Shown here piece after piece: positions 50,794 through 59,069 of a stretch of DNA of 64,000 nt. The stretch's first letter is position 1. Each line of letters opens with the position of its first letter. A program made the translations under genes and the position numbers. Source of the stretch: Rubrivirga litoralis (GTDB lineage: Bacteria > Bacteroidota > Rhodothermia > Rhodothermales > Rubricoccaceae); contig NZ_JAVRHT010000005.1 in NCBI RefSeq assembly GCF_031846415.1, positions 52,771 to 116,770 on the forward strand, written 5' to 3'. A model generated the notes under the pieces. It saw only the letters and a program-made list of their open reading frames with translations. It was not told the DNA's origin and ran no database searches.

Positions 50794-50815
50794 CGGGGAG
50801 GGGACGTAGGGACGG

Positions 50816-50867
50816 GGGGACTAGGGACTGGGCACGCGGCGAATGGAGTCCCTAGTCCCCATTCGCC
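50816..50867. promoter_or_regulatory. Two competing stem-loops between nuoK and nuoL
   Basis: A perfect 14-bp stem (50816-50829 with 50847-50860, GGGGACTAGGGACT) and a second perfect 9-bp stem (50838-50846 with 50859-50867, GGCGAATGG) overlap, so only one can form. The gap is 86 bp. This is either an attenuator-like switch controlling nuoL or a compound of GGGACTA/GGGACTG heptamer repeats. Confidence 0.45.
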
Positions 50868-50879
50868 AGTCCCGGGGCG

Positions 50880-51179
50880 TCAGCCCCTAAACAGGCGGAT
50901 TTCGTCGACGTTGATCGTCAGCTTGTTGCGGAAGAGCGCGATGACGATGGCGAGCCCGACCGCAGCCTCGGCGGCGGCGACGGAGATGACGAAAAAGACC
51001 AGGATCTGCCCCTCCACGTCGCCGAAGGCCTGGCTGAAGGCGACCAGCGAGAGGTTCACCGAGTTCAGCATGAGCTCGACCGAGAGGAACACGACGATCA
51101 CGTTCCGGCGGAGGAGGACGCCGAGCACGCCGATCGTGAAGAGCACGGCGCTCAGCGAGAGGTACCAGGTGAGGTCCAT
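50880..51179 (-). CDS. nuoK: NADH-quinone oxidoreductase subunit K
   Basis: 99 residues, ATG at 51179, three helices. Family motifs are LLRRNVIVVFLSVELMLNSVNLSLVAFS (the Glu of TM2) and VAAAEAAVGLAIVIALFR (the Glu of TM3). MrpC-like membrane subunit of complex I coupling the quinone site to the pump modules. Preceded by GGTAC repeats (51186-51246), followed by the double stem-loop before nuoL. Confidence 0.96.
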   Translation of the reverse strand: MDLTWYLSLSAVLFTIGVLGVLLRRNVIVVFLSVELMLNSVNLSLVAFSQAFGDVEGQILVFFVISVAAAEAAVGLAIVIALFRNKLTINVDEIRLFRG

Positions 51180-51185
51180 GCGTTC

Positions 51186-51246
51186 GGTACGGGGTACTAG
51201 GTACGGGGTACGGCTAGACGGTGGGCGCAGAGGGTACCCTGTACCC
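51186..51246. repeat. GGGTAC repeats forming an imperfect hairpin between nuoJ and nuoK
   Basis: Arms 51192-51204 and 51234-51246 (GGGTACTAGGTAC / GTACCCTGTACCC) pair at 11 of 13 positions. Built of degenerate GGGGTAC units in both orientations, starting 7 nt upstream of nuoK. Confidence 0.6.
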
Positions 51247-51264
51247 TGTGCCGCGGTACCGACG

Positions 51265-51774
51265 TCACACGAAGCGTTTCTTGGCGAGGAGCACGGCGCC
51301 GATCGTGGCCGCCAGGAGCAGGGCAGCGATGATCTCGAGAGAGAACGCGTGCCGGGTCAGGAGCGCGACGCCGAGCGCCACGACCGACGTCTCGACCACG
51401 GGCTCCGCTGCGACGGGCGCATCGGGGAGGCCGACGAGGCGGACCGAGACGACGGCTAGGAGCAGGGCCAGCACGCCGACGCCGGCCACGAACGCGGCCG
51501 CGCGCGCCCACGAGAACCCGCTGAGCGTCGGCGCCTCCTCGAGGTTGAGGAGCATGATCACGAACAGGAACAGGACCATGATGGCCCCGGCGTAGACCAG
51601 GACCTGCACGACGCCGATGAACGTCGCGTTCAGCGTCAGGTACAGGCACGCGAGCGCCAGCATGGTCTGGACCATCCAGAGCGCGCTCGCGACTGGGCTC
51701 CGCGAGACCAGCATGCCGACGGCGCCGGCGACGGCGAAGACGGCGAAGACGAAGAAGAGGAACAGCTCCAGCAT
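51265..51774 (-). CDS. nuoJ: NADH-quinone oxidoreductase subunit J
   Basis: 169 residues, ATG at 51774, five helices. Conserved NVVQVLVYAGAIMVLFLFVIMLL-type helix (here VQVLVYAGAIMVLFLFVIML) with the pi-bulge region of TM3, and an early ALWMVQTMLALACLYLTLNATFIG segment. First gene of a membrane-arm cluster J-K-L-M-(nhaD-phhB)-N. nuoA-I are not adjacent, because a divergent gene begins upstream. A TATCTTCGGCC box 57 nt upstream is a good promoter candidate. Confidence 0.95.
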   Translation of the reverse strand: MLELFLFFVFAVFAVAGAVGMLVSRSPVASALWMVQTMLALACLYLTLNATFIGVVQVLVYAGAIMVLFLFVIMLLNLEEAPTLSGFSWARAAAFVAGVGVLALLLAVVSVRLVGLPDAPVAAEPVVETSVVALGVALLTRHAFSLEIIAALLLAATIGAVLLAKKRFV

Positions 51775-51830
51775 GAGGGGCGGACCCGGAGGGCGAGGGG
51801 CACCGGGCGGCAACAGAGCGGCCGGCGGGC

Positions 51831-51838
51831 CGAAGATA
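51831..51838 (-). promoter_or_regulatory. -7 element (TATCTTCG) for nuoJ
   Basis: Reading leftward TATCTTCGGCC, 57 nt upstream of the nuoJ ATG. The same octamer lies 60 nt before the alanine symporter gene. Confidence 0.5.
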
Positions 51839-52126
51839 CCGGCCCGCCCGGGGCGCGGACAACCAACGTGCCCCGCGAGCGGGATGAATGGGTGAAGAGC
51901 CGCCGCCCCGCCCACCGGGCGGCGCACGAGGCCCGCCCCGCTCGCGCGTGGGCGGGGCGGGGCGGTCGACGGGCGGGTGCGACCACCCCGCCCGACCACC
52001 CCGTCCCATGCGGACGGCGCCGCCGCCAGGACACGCGGCGCTTCGGCGGACGGGGCGGGGTGGGGATGGACGCCGCCCCGCCCGGGCTCGCGGTGCCGCG
52101 CGTCGGCTCCGCGTGTGCAACCGGCC

Positions 52127-52134
52127 TATCTTTT
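52127..52134 (+). promoter_or_regulatory. -7 element (TATCTTTT) for flippase-like gene
   Basis: TATCTTTT, 19 nt before the ATG at 52154; matches TAnnTTTG in seven of eight positions. Confidence 0.5.
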
Positions 52135-52153
52135 CCCCCGTCTGCCGGACCGC

Positions 52154-53287
52154 ATGGACGCCGCCTCCCCCCTACCCGCCCCCGCACGCCGCGTCCGCAA
52201 GCGGGACCTCGTGCTGCCCGTCGCGCTGAGCCTCAGCGCCCTCGCCGTCGTCCTGTGGCTGACGTACGAGCCGGGCACGTTCAGCGCCGTCCGCGACACG
52301 TTCAACCCGTGGATCCTCCTCGGCGCCGTCGGCGCGCTGGGCGTGCAGATCACGTCGGGCGGGCTGAGGCTCCGCCACGTCTCGGGCGGCGCCCTCTCGG
52401 TGCCGGGGGGGCTCCGGTCGCAGGTGACGTGGGACTTTATGTCGGCCGTCACGCCGTCGGCGCTGGGCGGGGCGCCGTTCGCGGCCTTCTTTATCGCCCG
52501 GGAAAACAAGGTCCCCTACGGCGAGATCACGGCGGTCATGCTGTTCGCCATGCTGATGGACCAGATCTGGTTCGCCCTGCTGATCGTGGTCCTGTACCTC
52601 TCGGCGATCTGGGTGCCCGTGTTTCCGACCGGGCTGGGCGCGGCCGGCATCGGGACCGTCGCGGCGTACCTGGGCGGGATGCTGATCTACATCGCGTTCT
52701 TCGCCTACGCCACGCTGTTCCGTCCCGAGCTCATCGAGCGGCTCGCGAACTGGGTCGTCCACTTCCGGTGGCTCCGGCGGTTCGAGCCGACGGTCCAGCG
52801 CGAGGCGCGGCGGCTGCGGCGGCAGGCCCGCGTGCTCCGCAGCAAGCCGGCCGCCTTCTACCTGAAGGGCGCCGCCTACACCGCGTTCTACTGGGCGGGG
52901 CGGTACGGGATCGTGTTCCTCGTCGCCCTCAGCTTCTGGCGCGACTTCCGCCACGTCCTGTTCGTGCTCAGGACGGCCGGCATGTGGCTGGCGGGGCTGG
53001 CCATGCCCACGCCGGGCGGGTCGGGCGGCATCGAGGCGCTCTACGTCTTCTACCTCGCCCCGCTCCTCCCGCCCGGCTACGGCGGCCCGGCGCTGCTCAC
53101 GTGGCGGCTCCTGACGTACTACCTCATCCTCGTGCTGGGCTTCTTCGTGGCCGGGAGCGCCGTCCGGTCGCTCCTGGCCGGCGAGCGGCCGCCGACCGAG
53201 CCGCCGAGCGGCGACGGGCAGCCCGAGGCGGTCCCGCTCGTGACGCCGCTGACCGAGCCGTCGGCCGGCGTCCCCCCCGCCCGGTGA
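52154..53287 (+). CDS. Lysylphosphatidylglycerol synthase-type (UPF0104) membrane protein
   Basis: 377 residues, ATG at 52154, about eight helices. Family features: ITSGGLRLRHVSGG after helix 2, SQVTWDFMSAVTPSALGGAPFAAFFIARENKVPYGE (about 96-130, the conserved 'TP...GG' core) and MPTPGGSGGIEALYVFYLAPL near 280-300. This is the flippase-like half of MprF without the synthase domain. Homologues are annotated as flippases or glycosyl carrier transporters; the substrate is unknown. Ends with a Pro-rich tail overlapping the next gene as GTGA. Confidence 0.85.
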   Translation: MDAASPLPAPARRVRKRDLVLPVALSLSALAVVLWLTYEPGTFSAVRDTFNPWILLGAVGALGVQITSGGLRLRHVSGGALSVPGGLRSQVTWDFMSAVTPSALGGAPFAAFFIARENKVPYGEITAVMLFAMLMDQIWFALLIVVLYLSAIWVPVFPTGLGAAGIGTVAAYLGGMLIYIAFFAYATLFRPELIERLANWVVHFRWLRRFEPTVQREARRLRRQARVLRSKPAAFYLKGAAYTAFYWAGRYGIVFLVALSFWRDFRHVLFVLRTAGMWLAGLAMPTPGGSGGIEALYVFYLAPLLPPGYGGPALLTWRLLTYYLILVLGFFVAGSAVRSLLAGERPPTEPPSGDGQPEAVPLVTPLTEPSAGVPPAR

Positions 53288-54375
53288 GCGCCACCCCGCC
53301 CCCGGATTCCACGCCGCAGTCCGCGCCCCGCCCGGTCGAGGCGCGCCGCGCCGAGGCCGACGCCTACGACGTCCGGCGCGTCCACACGTCGCTCCGGTTC
53401 GGGTCGGCGTCCGACCGCTACGCGGCGTGGATCGGGCAGGTGTACCCGCGCGACGTGTGGGGCGGGGAGGTGACGACGCGGAAAAAGCGCGTGGGCGGCG
53501 AGAGCGTCGAGGAGCGCCTGCTGCCGGTGGCGTCCGTCGAGGACTACTTCCTCCACTTCGGCGTGCTCGAAATCGACTCGACGTACTACCGCCCGCTCGT
53601 CGAGGAGACGGGGAAGCCCGCGCCCGGGCTGTTCCAGCTCCAGCACTACAACGACGCCGCGCCGGCGACGGCCCGGTTCCTCCTCAAGGTGCCGCAGCAG
53701 GTCGTAGCACGCCGGCTCCGCCGGAAGGTCGACGGCCGGTGGACCTACGTCGAGAACCCGGACTACCTCGACCCGGCCCTCTTTACCGACCGCTTTCTCC
53801 ACCCCGCCCAGAAGGCGCTCGGCGTGAAGCTGGCCGGCGTGATCCTGGAGCAGCCGTACGAGCGCGCCCGCGACAGCCCGGACCCCGACACGTTCGTGGC
53901 CGAGTGGGACCGCTTCGTCGCGGACGTCCCCAACGACACGCCGCTCCACTTCGAAATCCGCTCGTCGCACCAGCTTACGCCGGTTTACCTCGAGTGGCTT
54001 GCGAACCGCGATCTCGGGTTCTGCTTTAGCCACTGGCAGTGGCTCCCGCCGATTATCGACCAGTGGCGGCTGGTCGGCGAGCGATTCACGTCGGCGTCGG
54101 GCGGGGCGGTCCTCCGCCTGATCCAGCCGCGCGACATGAGCTTCGACGACTCGTTCCGGCTGGCCTACCCGTTCGAGGCGCCGGCGCCGGGCCTGAGCGA
54201 CACGCGCGACGCGCGCCGCATGGTCGACGAGGCGACGGCGCTCATGTACCAGGCGGTCGAGGCCGGGGTGACGCTGGACGTGGTCTGCAACAACCGGGCG
54301 TGGGGCAACGCGCCGGACCTCGCGCGGACGCTCGCGAACCGCTTTTTAGATTTCGCCGAGCGGAAGGGGGCGTAG
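53284..54375 (+). CDS. DUF72 family protein
   Basis: 363 residues from a GTG at 53284 overlapping the previous stop. TIM-barrel-like DUF72 (YecE) fold: HTSLRFGSASDRYAAWIGQVYP near the start, HFGVLEIDSTYYRPLVEETG (about 88-107), RFLLKVPQQVV, and the C-terminal VVCNNRAWGNAPDLARTLANRF where the family's conserved Asn residues lie. Longer than YecE (about 270) owing to inserts at 55-85 and in the RKVDGRWTYVENPDY region. Cytosolic. Molecular function unknown. Likely co-transcribed with the flippase-like gene. Confidence 0.9.
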   Translation: MSATPPPDSTPQSAPRPVEARRAEADAYDVRRVHTSLRFGSASDRYAAWIGQVYPRDVWGGEVTTRKKRVGGESVEERLLPVASVEDYFLHFGVLEIDSTYYRPLVEETGKPAPGLFQLQHYNDAAPATARFLLKVPQQVVARRLRRKVDGRWTYVENPDYLDPALFTDRFLHPAQKALGVKLAGVILEQPYERARDSPDPDTFVAEWDRFVADVPNDTPLHFEIRSSHQLTPVYLEWLANRDLGFCFSHWQWLPPIIDQWRLVGERFTSASGGAVLRLIQPRDMSFDDSFRLAYPFEAPAPGLSDTRDARRMVDEATALMYQAVEAGVTLDVVCNNRAWGNAPDLARTLANRFLDFAERKGA

Positions 54376-54428
54376 AACGGAGGGATCGGCGGGACGCGGG
54401 ATGGAGGGATGAGCAGACGCGACCGTGC

Positions 54429-54455
54429 CCACCCCGCCCGCGGTGGGCGGGGCGG
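54429..54455. terminator. GC hairpin in convergent gap after DUF72 gene
   Basis: Arms CCACCCCGCCC (54429-54439) and GGGCGGGGCGG (54445-54455), one A-C mismatch, loop 5 nt, between convergent stops at 54375 and 54547. A longer-range pair GACCGCCCCGCCC/GGGCGGGGCGGTC spans 54493-54549 to the other stop. Confidence 0.5.
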
Positions 54456-54546
54456 CCTGCGCCGCCGGGAGAGCGGGTGCTCACGTTGCCTGAGACCGCC
54501 CCGCCCCCACCCCGTCCTCTTTGAGCCGTCCGCGTGGGCGGGGCGG

Positions 54547-55182
54547 TCAGGCCGCGGCCGGGGGGAACAGCGTGTAGATCGTGGCGACGGGCGGGGCGGC
54601 GGGCTCCTCGGCCCGCTCGGCGACGGCGTCGGCCGCGCGGCGCTGGCCGGCGGCGATCTGCTGGACCTGCCGGCGGACGCGGCGTGCGCGGCGCCGGGCG
54701 GAGCGGTTGAGGACCGAGTTGAGCTGGAGCCGGATGGCCTCGGTCGTGCGCGGGCCGACGCCGTCGAGGTCCTGGAGCCGCCCGTCGTGGGACGCCCGCT
54801 CCAGCTCGGCCAGCGACTCGATGCCCAGCTCCGTCACGAACCGCTGCGCGAGCGCGCGGCTCACGCCGGGGAGCGTGGCGAGGAGCGCGACGGGGTCCTC
54901 GGCGCGGAGGAGCCGGTCGCGCAGCCCGATCCGCCCGGTCTCGACGTACTGCGCGATGTGGTGCGCCAGGCTCACGCCGACGCCGGGGAGCGCCGTGAGC
55001 GCATCGCGCCCGCCCTCGCCGTAGAGCCGGGCCACAGGCTCGTCGAGCTCGCGGAGCATCGCGGACGCCTGGAGGTAGGCCTGGACGCGGTACGGGTTCG
55101 TCTCGCCGCGCCGGACGAGGACTTCGGCCATCTGCTCGAGGGCCTCGGCGAGTTCTACGTTCGTCGGTCCGATGGACGTCAT
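54547..55182 (-). CDS. Helix-hairpin-helix protein like the N-terminus of DNA polymerase X
   Basis: 211 residues, ATG at 55182. About 8-75 resembles the 8-kDa domain of Pol beta/PolX (NVELAEALEQMAEVLVRRG, NPYRVQAYLQASAMLREL). Two to three HhH motifs follow: ALPGVGVSLAHHIAQYV (about 70-88), TLPGVSRALAQRFV and DLDGVGPRTTEAIRLQL. The C-terminal 70 residues are basic (RRARRVRRQVQQ) then Ala/Pro-rich. There is no polymerase palm or PHP domain, so it is a stand-alone DNA-binding module, perhaps a repair accessory. Monocistronic, convergent with DUF72. Confidence 0.82.
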   Translation of the reverse strand: MTSIGPTNVELAEALEQMAEVLVRRGETNPYRVQAYLQASAMLRELDEPVARLYGEGGRDALTALPGVGVSLAHHIAQYVETGRIGLRDRLLRAEDPVALLATLPGVSRALAQRFVTELGIESLAELERASHDGRLQDLDGVGPRTTEAIRLQLNSVLNRSARRRARRVRRQVQQIAAGQRRAADAVAERAEEPAAPPVATIYTLFPPAAA

Positions 55183-55385
55183 GGGTCGCGGAGTCAATGT
55201 GGTCCAAGATCGGGAGCTTGGGTGACATGTGTCCGTCACACCCTCACGGCGTACGGAACCACCCCGCCCGCCCCTGCCGGGGCCGGTTTGGGCGGGGCGG
55301 GGTGGGCATGTGCGGACGGGCTCTCTCGTGCCCACAGACCACGGGCGGGGCGGCCACCTCGGGGCGACCGTGCCCCCGCCCCGCC

Positions 55386-56078
55386 CTACTCGAACTGCGA
55401 CTGGAACGCGGCGAACGCCTCGCGCAGCCGGGCGACCTCGGCCTCCAGCGCGGCGACTCGCTCCTCCAGATCCCCCGCCCCGCTCCCGCCTGCGGGCGGG
55501 GTGGTGGACGCTGAGGGCGGGGTGGCCTCGGCGGGCGGAGCAGCCTCGGGCTCGTCGGCGTGCGGCTCGCCGGTTTGTGGCTCGCCTGAGAGCGCGTGGG
55601 CGTAGCGGTCGGCCGACTGCCCCGGCGCCCGGTCCAGGCGGACGGCGAGCGGCTCGTCGCGGTCGCCGAGCATCCACAGCGCCTCCTCGGCCGCCTCGGT
55701 GCTCTCGAAGTCGGCCATCCGCCCCGCCCGCGTGCGCACCTCGCCGGCCGTCTGCGGCCCACGGAGCAGGAGCACGGCGAGCGCGGCCAGCTCGCGCCGC
55801 GACAGGCCGAGCGCGCGGTCGAGGTTCTGGCGGAACTTGGCGACCCGGTGCCCCGCCCCGCTCGTGGTCCCGACGAGCCCGCGCCGGCCCAGCCGGTCGA
55901 GCGCCGCCGTCACCTCGCGCTCCGAATAGTCGACGACCGGATCGCGCGCCGTCTTCTGGTTGCACGCGCCGACGAGCGCGTTGAGCGAGAGCGGGTAGCT
56001 GTCGGGCGTCGCGAGCGCCTTCTCGACGAGGGCGCCGACGACGCGGACTTCGATGGCGTCGAGCGTGGGGCGGGGCAT
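55386..56078 (-). CDS. YceH (UPF0502/DUF480) family protein
   Basis: 230 residues, ATG at 56078. Two winged-helix repeats with the family signature VRVVGALVEKALATPDSYPLSLNALVGACNQKT... (about 10-42) and LDRLGRRGLVGTTSGAGHRVAKFRQNL. The second unit begins ELAALAVLLLRGPQTAGEVRTRAGRM. A Pro/acid linker (about 165-200) leads to a C-terminal coiled coil (LEERVAALEAEVARLREAFAAFQ) not present in E. coli YceH. Function unknown; DNA-binding fold. The 9-unit GGGGTAC array lies 9 nt upstream. Confidence 0.9.
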   Translation of the reverse strand: MPRPTLDAIEVRVVGALVEKALATPDSYPLSLNALVGACNQKTARDPVVDYSEREVTAALDRLGRRGLVGTTSGAGHRVAKFRQNLDRALGLSRRELAALAVLLLRGPQTAGEVRTRAGRMADFESTEAAEEALWMLGDRDEPLAVRLDRAPGQSADRYAHALSGEPQTGEPHADEPEAAPPAEATPPSASTTPPAGGSGAGDLEERVAALEAEVARLREAFAAFQSQFE

Positions 56079-56086
56079 GGGCGGGG

Positions 56087-56152
56087 TGGGTACGGGGTAC
56101 GGGGTACGGGGTACGGGGTACGGGGTACGGGGTACGGGGTACGGGGTACGGG
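56087..56152. repeat. GGGGTAC heptamer array (9 units)
   Basis: Nine consecutive units (TAC every 7 nt from 56091 to 56147), ending GGGAAGGTGCC on the plus strand. Immediately upstream of yceH and after the RluA-family gene. Strong G-quadruplex motif on the plus (template) strand. Confidence 0.9.
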
Positions 56153-56252
56153 AAGGTGCCCGCCCCGCCCGCGCGGCGCAAGCCCGTTCGGGCAGACCGC
56201 CGCCCCGCCCGACGGCGCGCGGGCGGGGTGGAGACGAGCCCGGCGCGCCCCG

Positions 56253-57077
56253 TCACCCCGCCCCGCCCCGCCCGACGGCCTCCGCCACCTCGGCGTCGAA
56301 CAGTCCGTCCCACGCAGGCGGGGGCGGGGCGGTGAACGTCAGGGGCTCGCGGCGCGTCGGGTGCTCCAGCGTCAGGCGGTAGGCGTGGAGGGCGATGCCG
56401 CGGCCGCCGGCGAACGGGGTCCGGTTGCCGTACCGGAAGTCGCCGAGGACGGGCGCGCCGAGCGCCGCGAGCTGGACGCGGATCTGGTGCTTGCGGCCCG
56501 TCTCCAGGTCGACGTCCACGAGCGTTCGGTCCGCCCGCGATGCGAGGACGCGCCAGGAGAGCGCCGCCCGCTTGGCACCCGGCGCGCCCTCAGCGACGAC
56601 GGCGACCGCCCCGCCCGCGGACGAGAGCCAGTCCTCGCGCCGCCCCGCCCCATTGAGGCGTCCGTCAACGACGGCGAGGTAGCGCTTCTGGACAGCGCGG
56701 CGACGGAACTGGTCGCTCAGGCGCGACGCCGCCTTCGACGTCCGCGCGAGGGCTACGACGCCGCTCGTCGGCCGGTCGAGGCGGTGGACCAAGCCGACGA
56801 ACACGTTGCCCGGCTTGTCGAACCGCTCCTTGAGGTACGCCTTCGCGAGCGTCACGAGGTCCGCATCGCCCGTCGCGTCGCCTTGCGCGAGGAGGCCGGG
56901 CGGCTTCGAGACAACGAGCAGGTGGTTGTCCAGGTAGACAACCCGAAACGGCGCCTCGCCCGGATCGAGACCTCCGGTCGGGGCGGGGCGGGGAGGTCCG
57001 TCGTCGGGCGGGGCGGCGCTCACGACGGACGGAACGCAGCGGACGGGGCGCGGCCGACCGGCCTTGCCCCCCCGCAC
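56253..57077 (-). CDS. RluA-family RNA pseudouridine synthase
   Basis: 274 residues from a GTG at 57077 (GTG at about 57019 possible). Catalytic motif HRLDRPTSGVVALARTSKAA (about 99-118) with the nucleophile Asp in HRLDRPTSG; LLVVSKPPGLLAQ upstream and GRKHQIRVQLAALGAPVLGD downstream are standard RluA/RluC motifs. No S4 domain. A short Pro-rich N-terminus. Probably modifies rRNA or tRNA; the exact site cannot be read from sequence. Situated between GGTAC-repeat arrays on both sides. Confidence 0.92.
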   Translation of the reverse strand: MRGGKAGRPRPVRCVPSVVSAAPPDDGPPRPAPTGGLDPGEAPFRVVYLDNHLLVVSKPPGLLAQGDATGDADLVTLAKAYLKERFDKPGNVFVGLVHRLDRPTSGVVALARTSKAASRLSDQFRRRAVQKRYLAVVDGRLNGAGRREDWLSSAGGAVAVVAEGAPGAKRAALSWRVLASRADRTLVDVDLETGRKHQIRVQLAALGAPVLGDFRYGNRTPFAGGRGIALHAYRLTLEHPTRREPLTFTAPPPPAWDGLFDAEVAEAVGRGGAG

Positions 57078-57105
57078 CCCGTACCGAGTACCCCGTACCC
57101 CTTCA
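57075..57105. repeat. GGGGTAC repeats, opposite orientation
   Basis: CACCCCGTACCGAGTACCCCGTACCCC on the plus strand, i.e. the array is inverted relative to those at 42.6, 56.1 and 63.9 kb. It covers the start codon of the RluA-type gene and ends at the NhaC stop. Confidence 0.7.
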
Positions 57106-58950
57106 CGCCACCGGCTCAGGCTCCGGCTCCACCGGCTCTCCGACGAACCGGATGACGCCGACGAGGACGAGCGCGCAGATCGGCATCATGACCCACCACG
57201 GCACGTTGAACCCGGTCGGGATCGTCCCCAGCAGGAGCGCCACCCCGCCCGTCGTGAGCGCGTACGGGAGCTGCGTGCGGACGTGGTCGATGTGGTCGCA
57301 GCTCGACGCGAGCGACGACAGGATCGTCGTGTCCGAGATCGGCGAGCAGTGGTCGCCCCAGACGGCGCCGGCCAGGACCGCGCTCACCGTCGAGTAGATG
57401 ATGTGGTGGTACTCGCCCGACGTGTGGAGCCCGTCGGCGGCCAGCACGCCCCAGGCGAGCGGGATCACGAGCGGCATGAGGATCCCCATCGTCCCCCATG
57501 ACGACCCCGTCGAGAACGCCGTCGCGGCCGCCAGCAGGAACACGATGGCCGGGACGAACCCGGGCAGGACGGCCCCCGAGAGCGCGTCGACTAGGACGTC
57601 GGCCGTGCCGAGCGCGTCGTTCACGTTCGCGAGCGACCACGCCAGGACCAGAATGACGATGGCGAGCAGCATCGTCCGCATCCCGGCGTACCACGCGTCG
57701 ATGGTGTCGCCCAGCGTCAGGATCCGCTGCCCGACCGTCAGCGCGACCGCCGTCAGGACCGAGGCGAGCGACGCCCACATCATGGCCGTGTAGCTGTTGG
57801 CCTCGCCGACGACGTTGGTGATCGTCATCTCCGCCCCGCCCTCGATCACGGCCGCGCGGCCGGTGATGAACAGGCCCGCGAGGACGCCCACGACCAGGAC
57901 GGCGATGGGGAGCACGGCGTTGATGAGCCGCTTGGGGGCGTCTGGGGGCGGGGCGGTCGCCTCGGCCTCGGCCTCGGCCGCCTCGGCGTTCGAGCCCGGC
58001 CGGAACAGCTGTCCCGTCTCGCGCGCCCGGCGCTCGGCGGCCAGCATCGGCCCAAAGTCGCGGCGCGTCCCCGCGACGAGGTAGACGAAGAACAGCGCGA
58101 GGATGGGGTAGAACGAGTACGGGATCGAGTTGAGGAAGACCGAGTAGGCGCCCTCGTCGTAGTCCGGGAGATCGGCGATGGCCGTCCCGATGAGGCCCAC
58201 CTCGTACCCGATCCAGGTCGTCGTGAGCGCGAGGCACGCGATCGGCGCCGCCGTCGAGTCGACGATGTAGGCCAGCTTTTCGCGGCTCACGCGGAGCCGG
58301 TCCGTGATCGGCCGCATCGTCCCGCCGACGATGAGCGTGTTGGCGTAGTCGTCGAAGAAGACGGCCGTCCCCAGGAGCGCCGTCGCCATCTGCCCCCGCC
58401 CCGCCGACCGCGCCCACTTGGTGGCGACGTCGACGATGGCGGCCGTCCCGCCGTTCTTCTGGATGAGCCCGACCGTCCCCCCGATCATCAGCGTAAAGAT
58501 GATGATGGCCGCGTGGTCGGCGTCGGCGAGCGCGGCGAGCACGTAGACCTGGACCGTCGCGAAGAGGCCCGTAAACCATCCCGTCGCGAGGTCGCCGGTG
58601 ACGATCCAGGCGCCCAGCCAGACGCCGAGGAACAGGGCCGCGATGACCTGGCGGAACAGGAGCGCCGCCGCGATCGCGATGAGGGCGGGGAGGATGGCGA
58701 GCCACCCGACGTTGCGGCCGTCGGCCTCGGCGACCGCGGCGGACGCCTCCGCATCCGCCGCGTCCAGGTCGTGGACCACCGCGTCGGCGGGCGGGGCGGG
58801 CACGACGGGCGCGGCGTCGGGCGGCGGCGGCGCCTGGAGCGTGACCGGCGCCTCCGGCGGGGGCGCGGGGTCGGGCACCGCCGCGTCCTGGGCGAGCGCG
58901 GGCGGGGCGGCCAGCGCGAGGAGAAGCACGGCCAGCAAGGCCCGGACCAC
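57103..58950 (-). CDS. nhaC: NhaC-family Na+/H+ antiporter
   Basis: 615 residues from a GTG at 58950, placed just before a signal peptide-like helix (ALLAVLLLALAAPPALAQ). An ATG 41 codons upstream gives Gly/Ala-rich sequence and is less likely. A Pro/Asp-rich periplasmic stretch (about 25-85) precedes about 12 helices. NhaC motifs are MIGGTVGLIQKNGGTAAIVDV, AVFFDDYANTLIVGGTMRPITD (about 205-226, with the DDYAN core) and ATAFSTGSSWGTMGILMPLVIPL near 495. WGDHCSPISDTTILSS follows. Exports Na+. Length above the 450-550 usual because of the N-terminal extension and a loop near 345-370. Confidence 0.9.
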   Translation of the reverse strand: MVRALLAVLLLALAAPPALAQDAAVPDPAPPPEAPVTLQAPPPPDAAPVVPAPPADAVVHDLDAADAEASAAVAEADGRNVGWLAILPALIAIAAALLFRQVIAALFLGVWLGAWIVTGDLATGWFTGLFATVQVYVLAALADADHAAIIIFTLMIGGTVGLIQKNGGTAAIVDVATKWARSAGRGQMATALLGTAVFFDDYANTLIVGGTMRPITDRLRVSREKLAYIVDSTAAPIACLALTTTWIGYEVGLIGTAIADLPDYDEGAYSVFLNSIPYSFYPILALFFVYLVAGTRRDFGPMLAAERRARETGQLFRPGSNAEAAEAEAEATAPPPDAPKRLINAVLPIAVLVVGVLAGLFITGRAAVIEGGAEMTITNVVGEANSYTAMMWASLASVLTAVALTVGQRILTLGDTIDAWYAGMRTMLLAIVILVLAWSLANVNDALGTADVLVDALSGAVLPGFVPAIVFLLAAATAFSTGSSWGTMGILMPLVIPLAWGVLAADGLHTSGEYHHIIYSTVSAVLAGAVWGDHCSPISDTTILSSLASSCDHIDHVRTQLPYALTTGGVALLLGTIPTGFNVPWWVMMPICALVLVGVIRFVGEPVEPEPEPVA

Positions 58951-59069
58951 CCCGCCCCGCCCACGAGAGGAGAACGCCGCCGAGGGCGGGGCGGCCAGCG
59001 CGGGCGGGGCGCCGGACGCGGGAGCGTACTCCCCCCATCCCTCATCCCCCATCCCTGTATTCCTCTTCC

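Larger units (their letters stand above)
51775..52153. other. 379-bp divergent gap between nuoJ and flippase-like gene
   Basis: Holds two facing -7 boxes (51831-51838 leftward, 52127-52134 rightward) and, between them, dense CCGCCCCGCCC/GGGCGGGGCGG units (about 51900-52090). No convincing coding sequence. Confidence 0.55.

Noticed and set aside
48457..51459. 1000-residue plus-strand ORF across nuoL/nuoK
   Set aside because: Shadow ORF. The opposite strand holds three intact complex I genes.
56087..56152. CRISPR-like regular repeat
   Set aside because: Uninterrupted 7-nt units without spacers; no cas genes.
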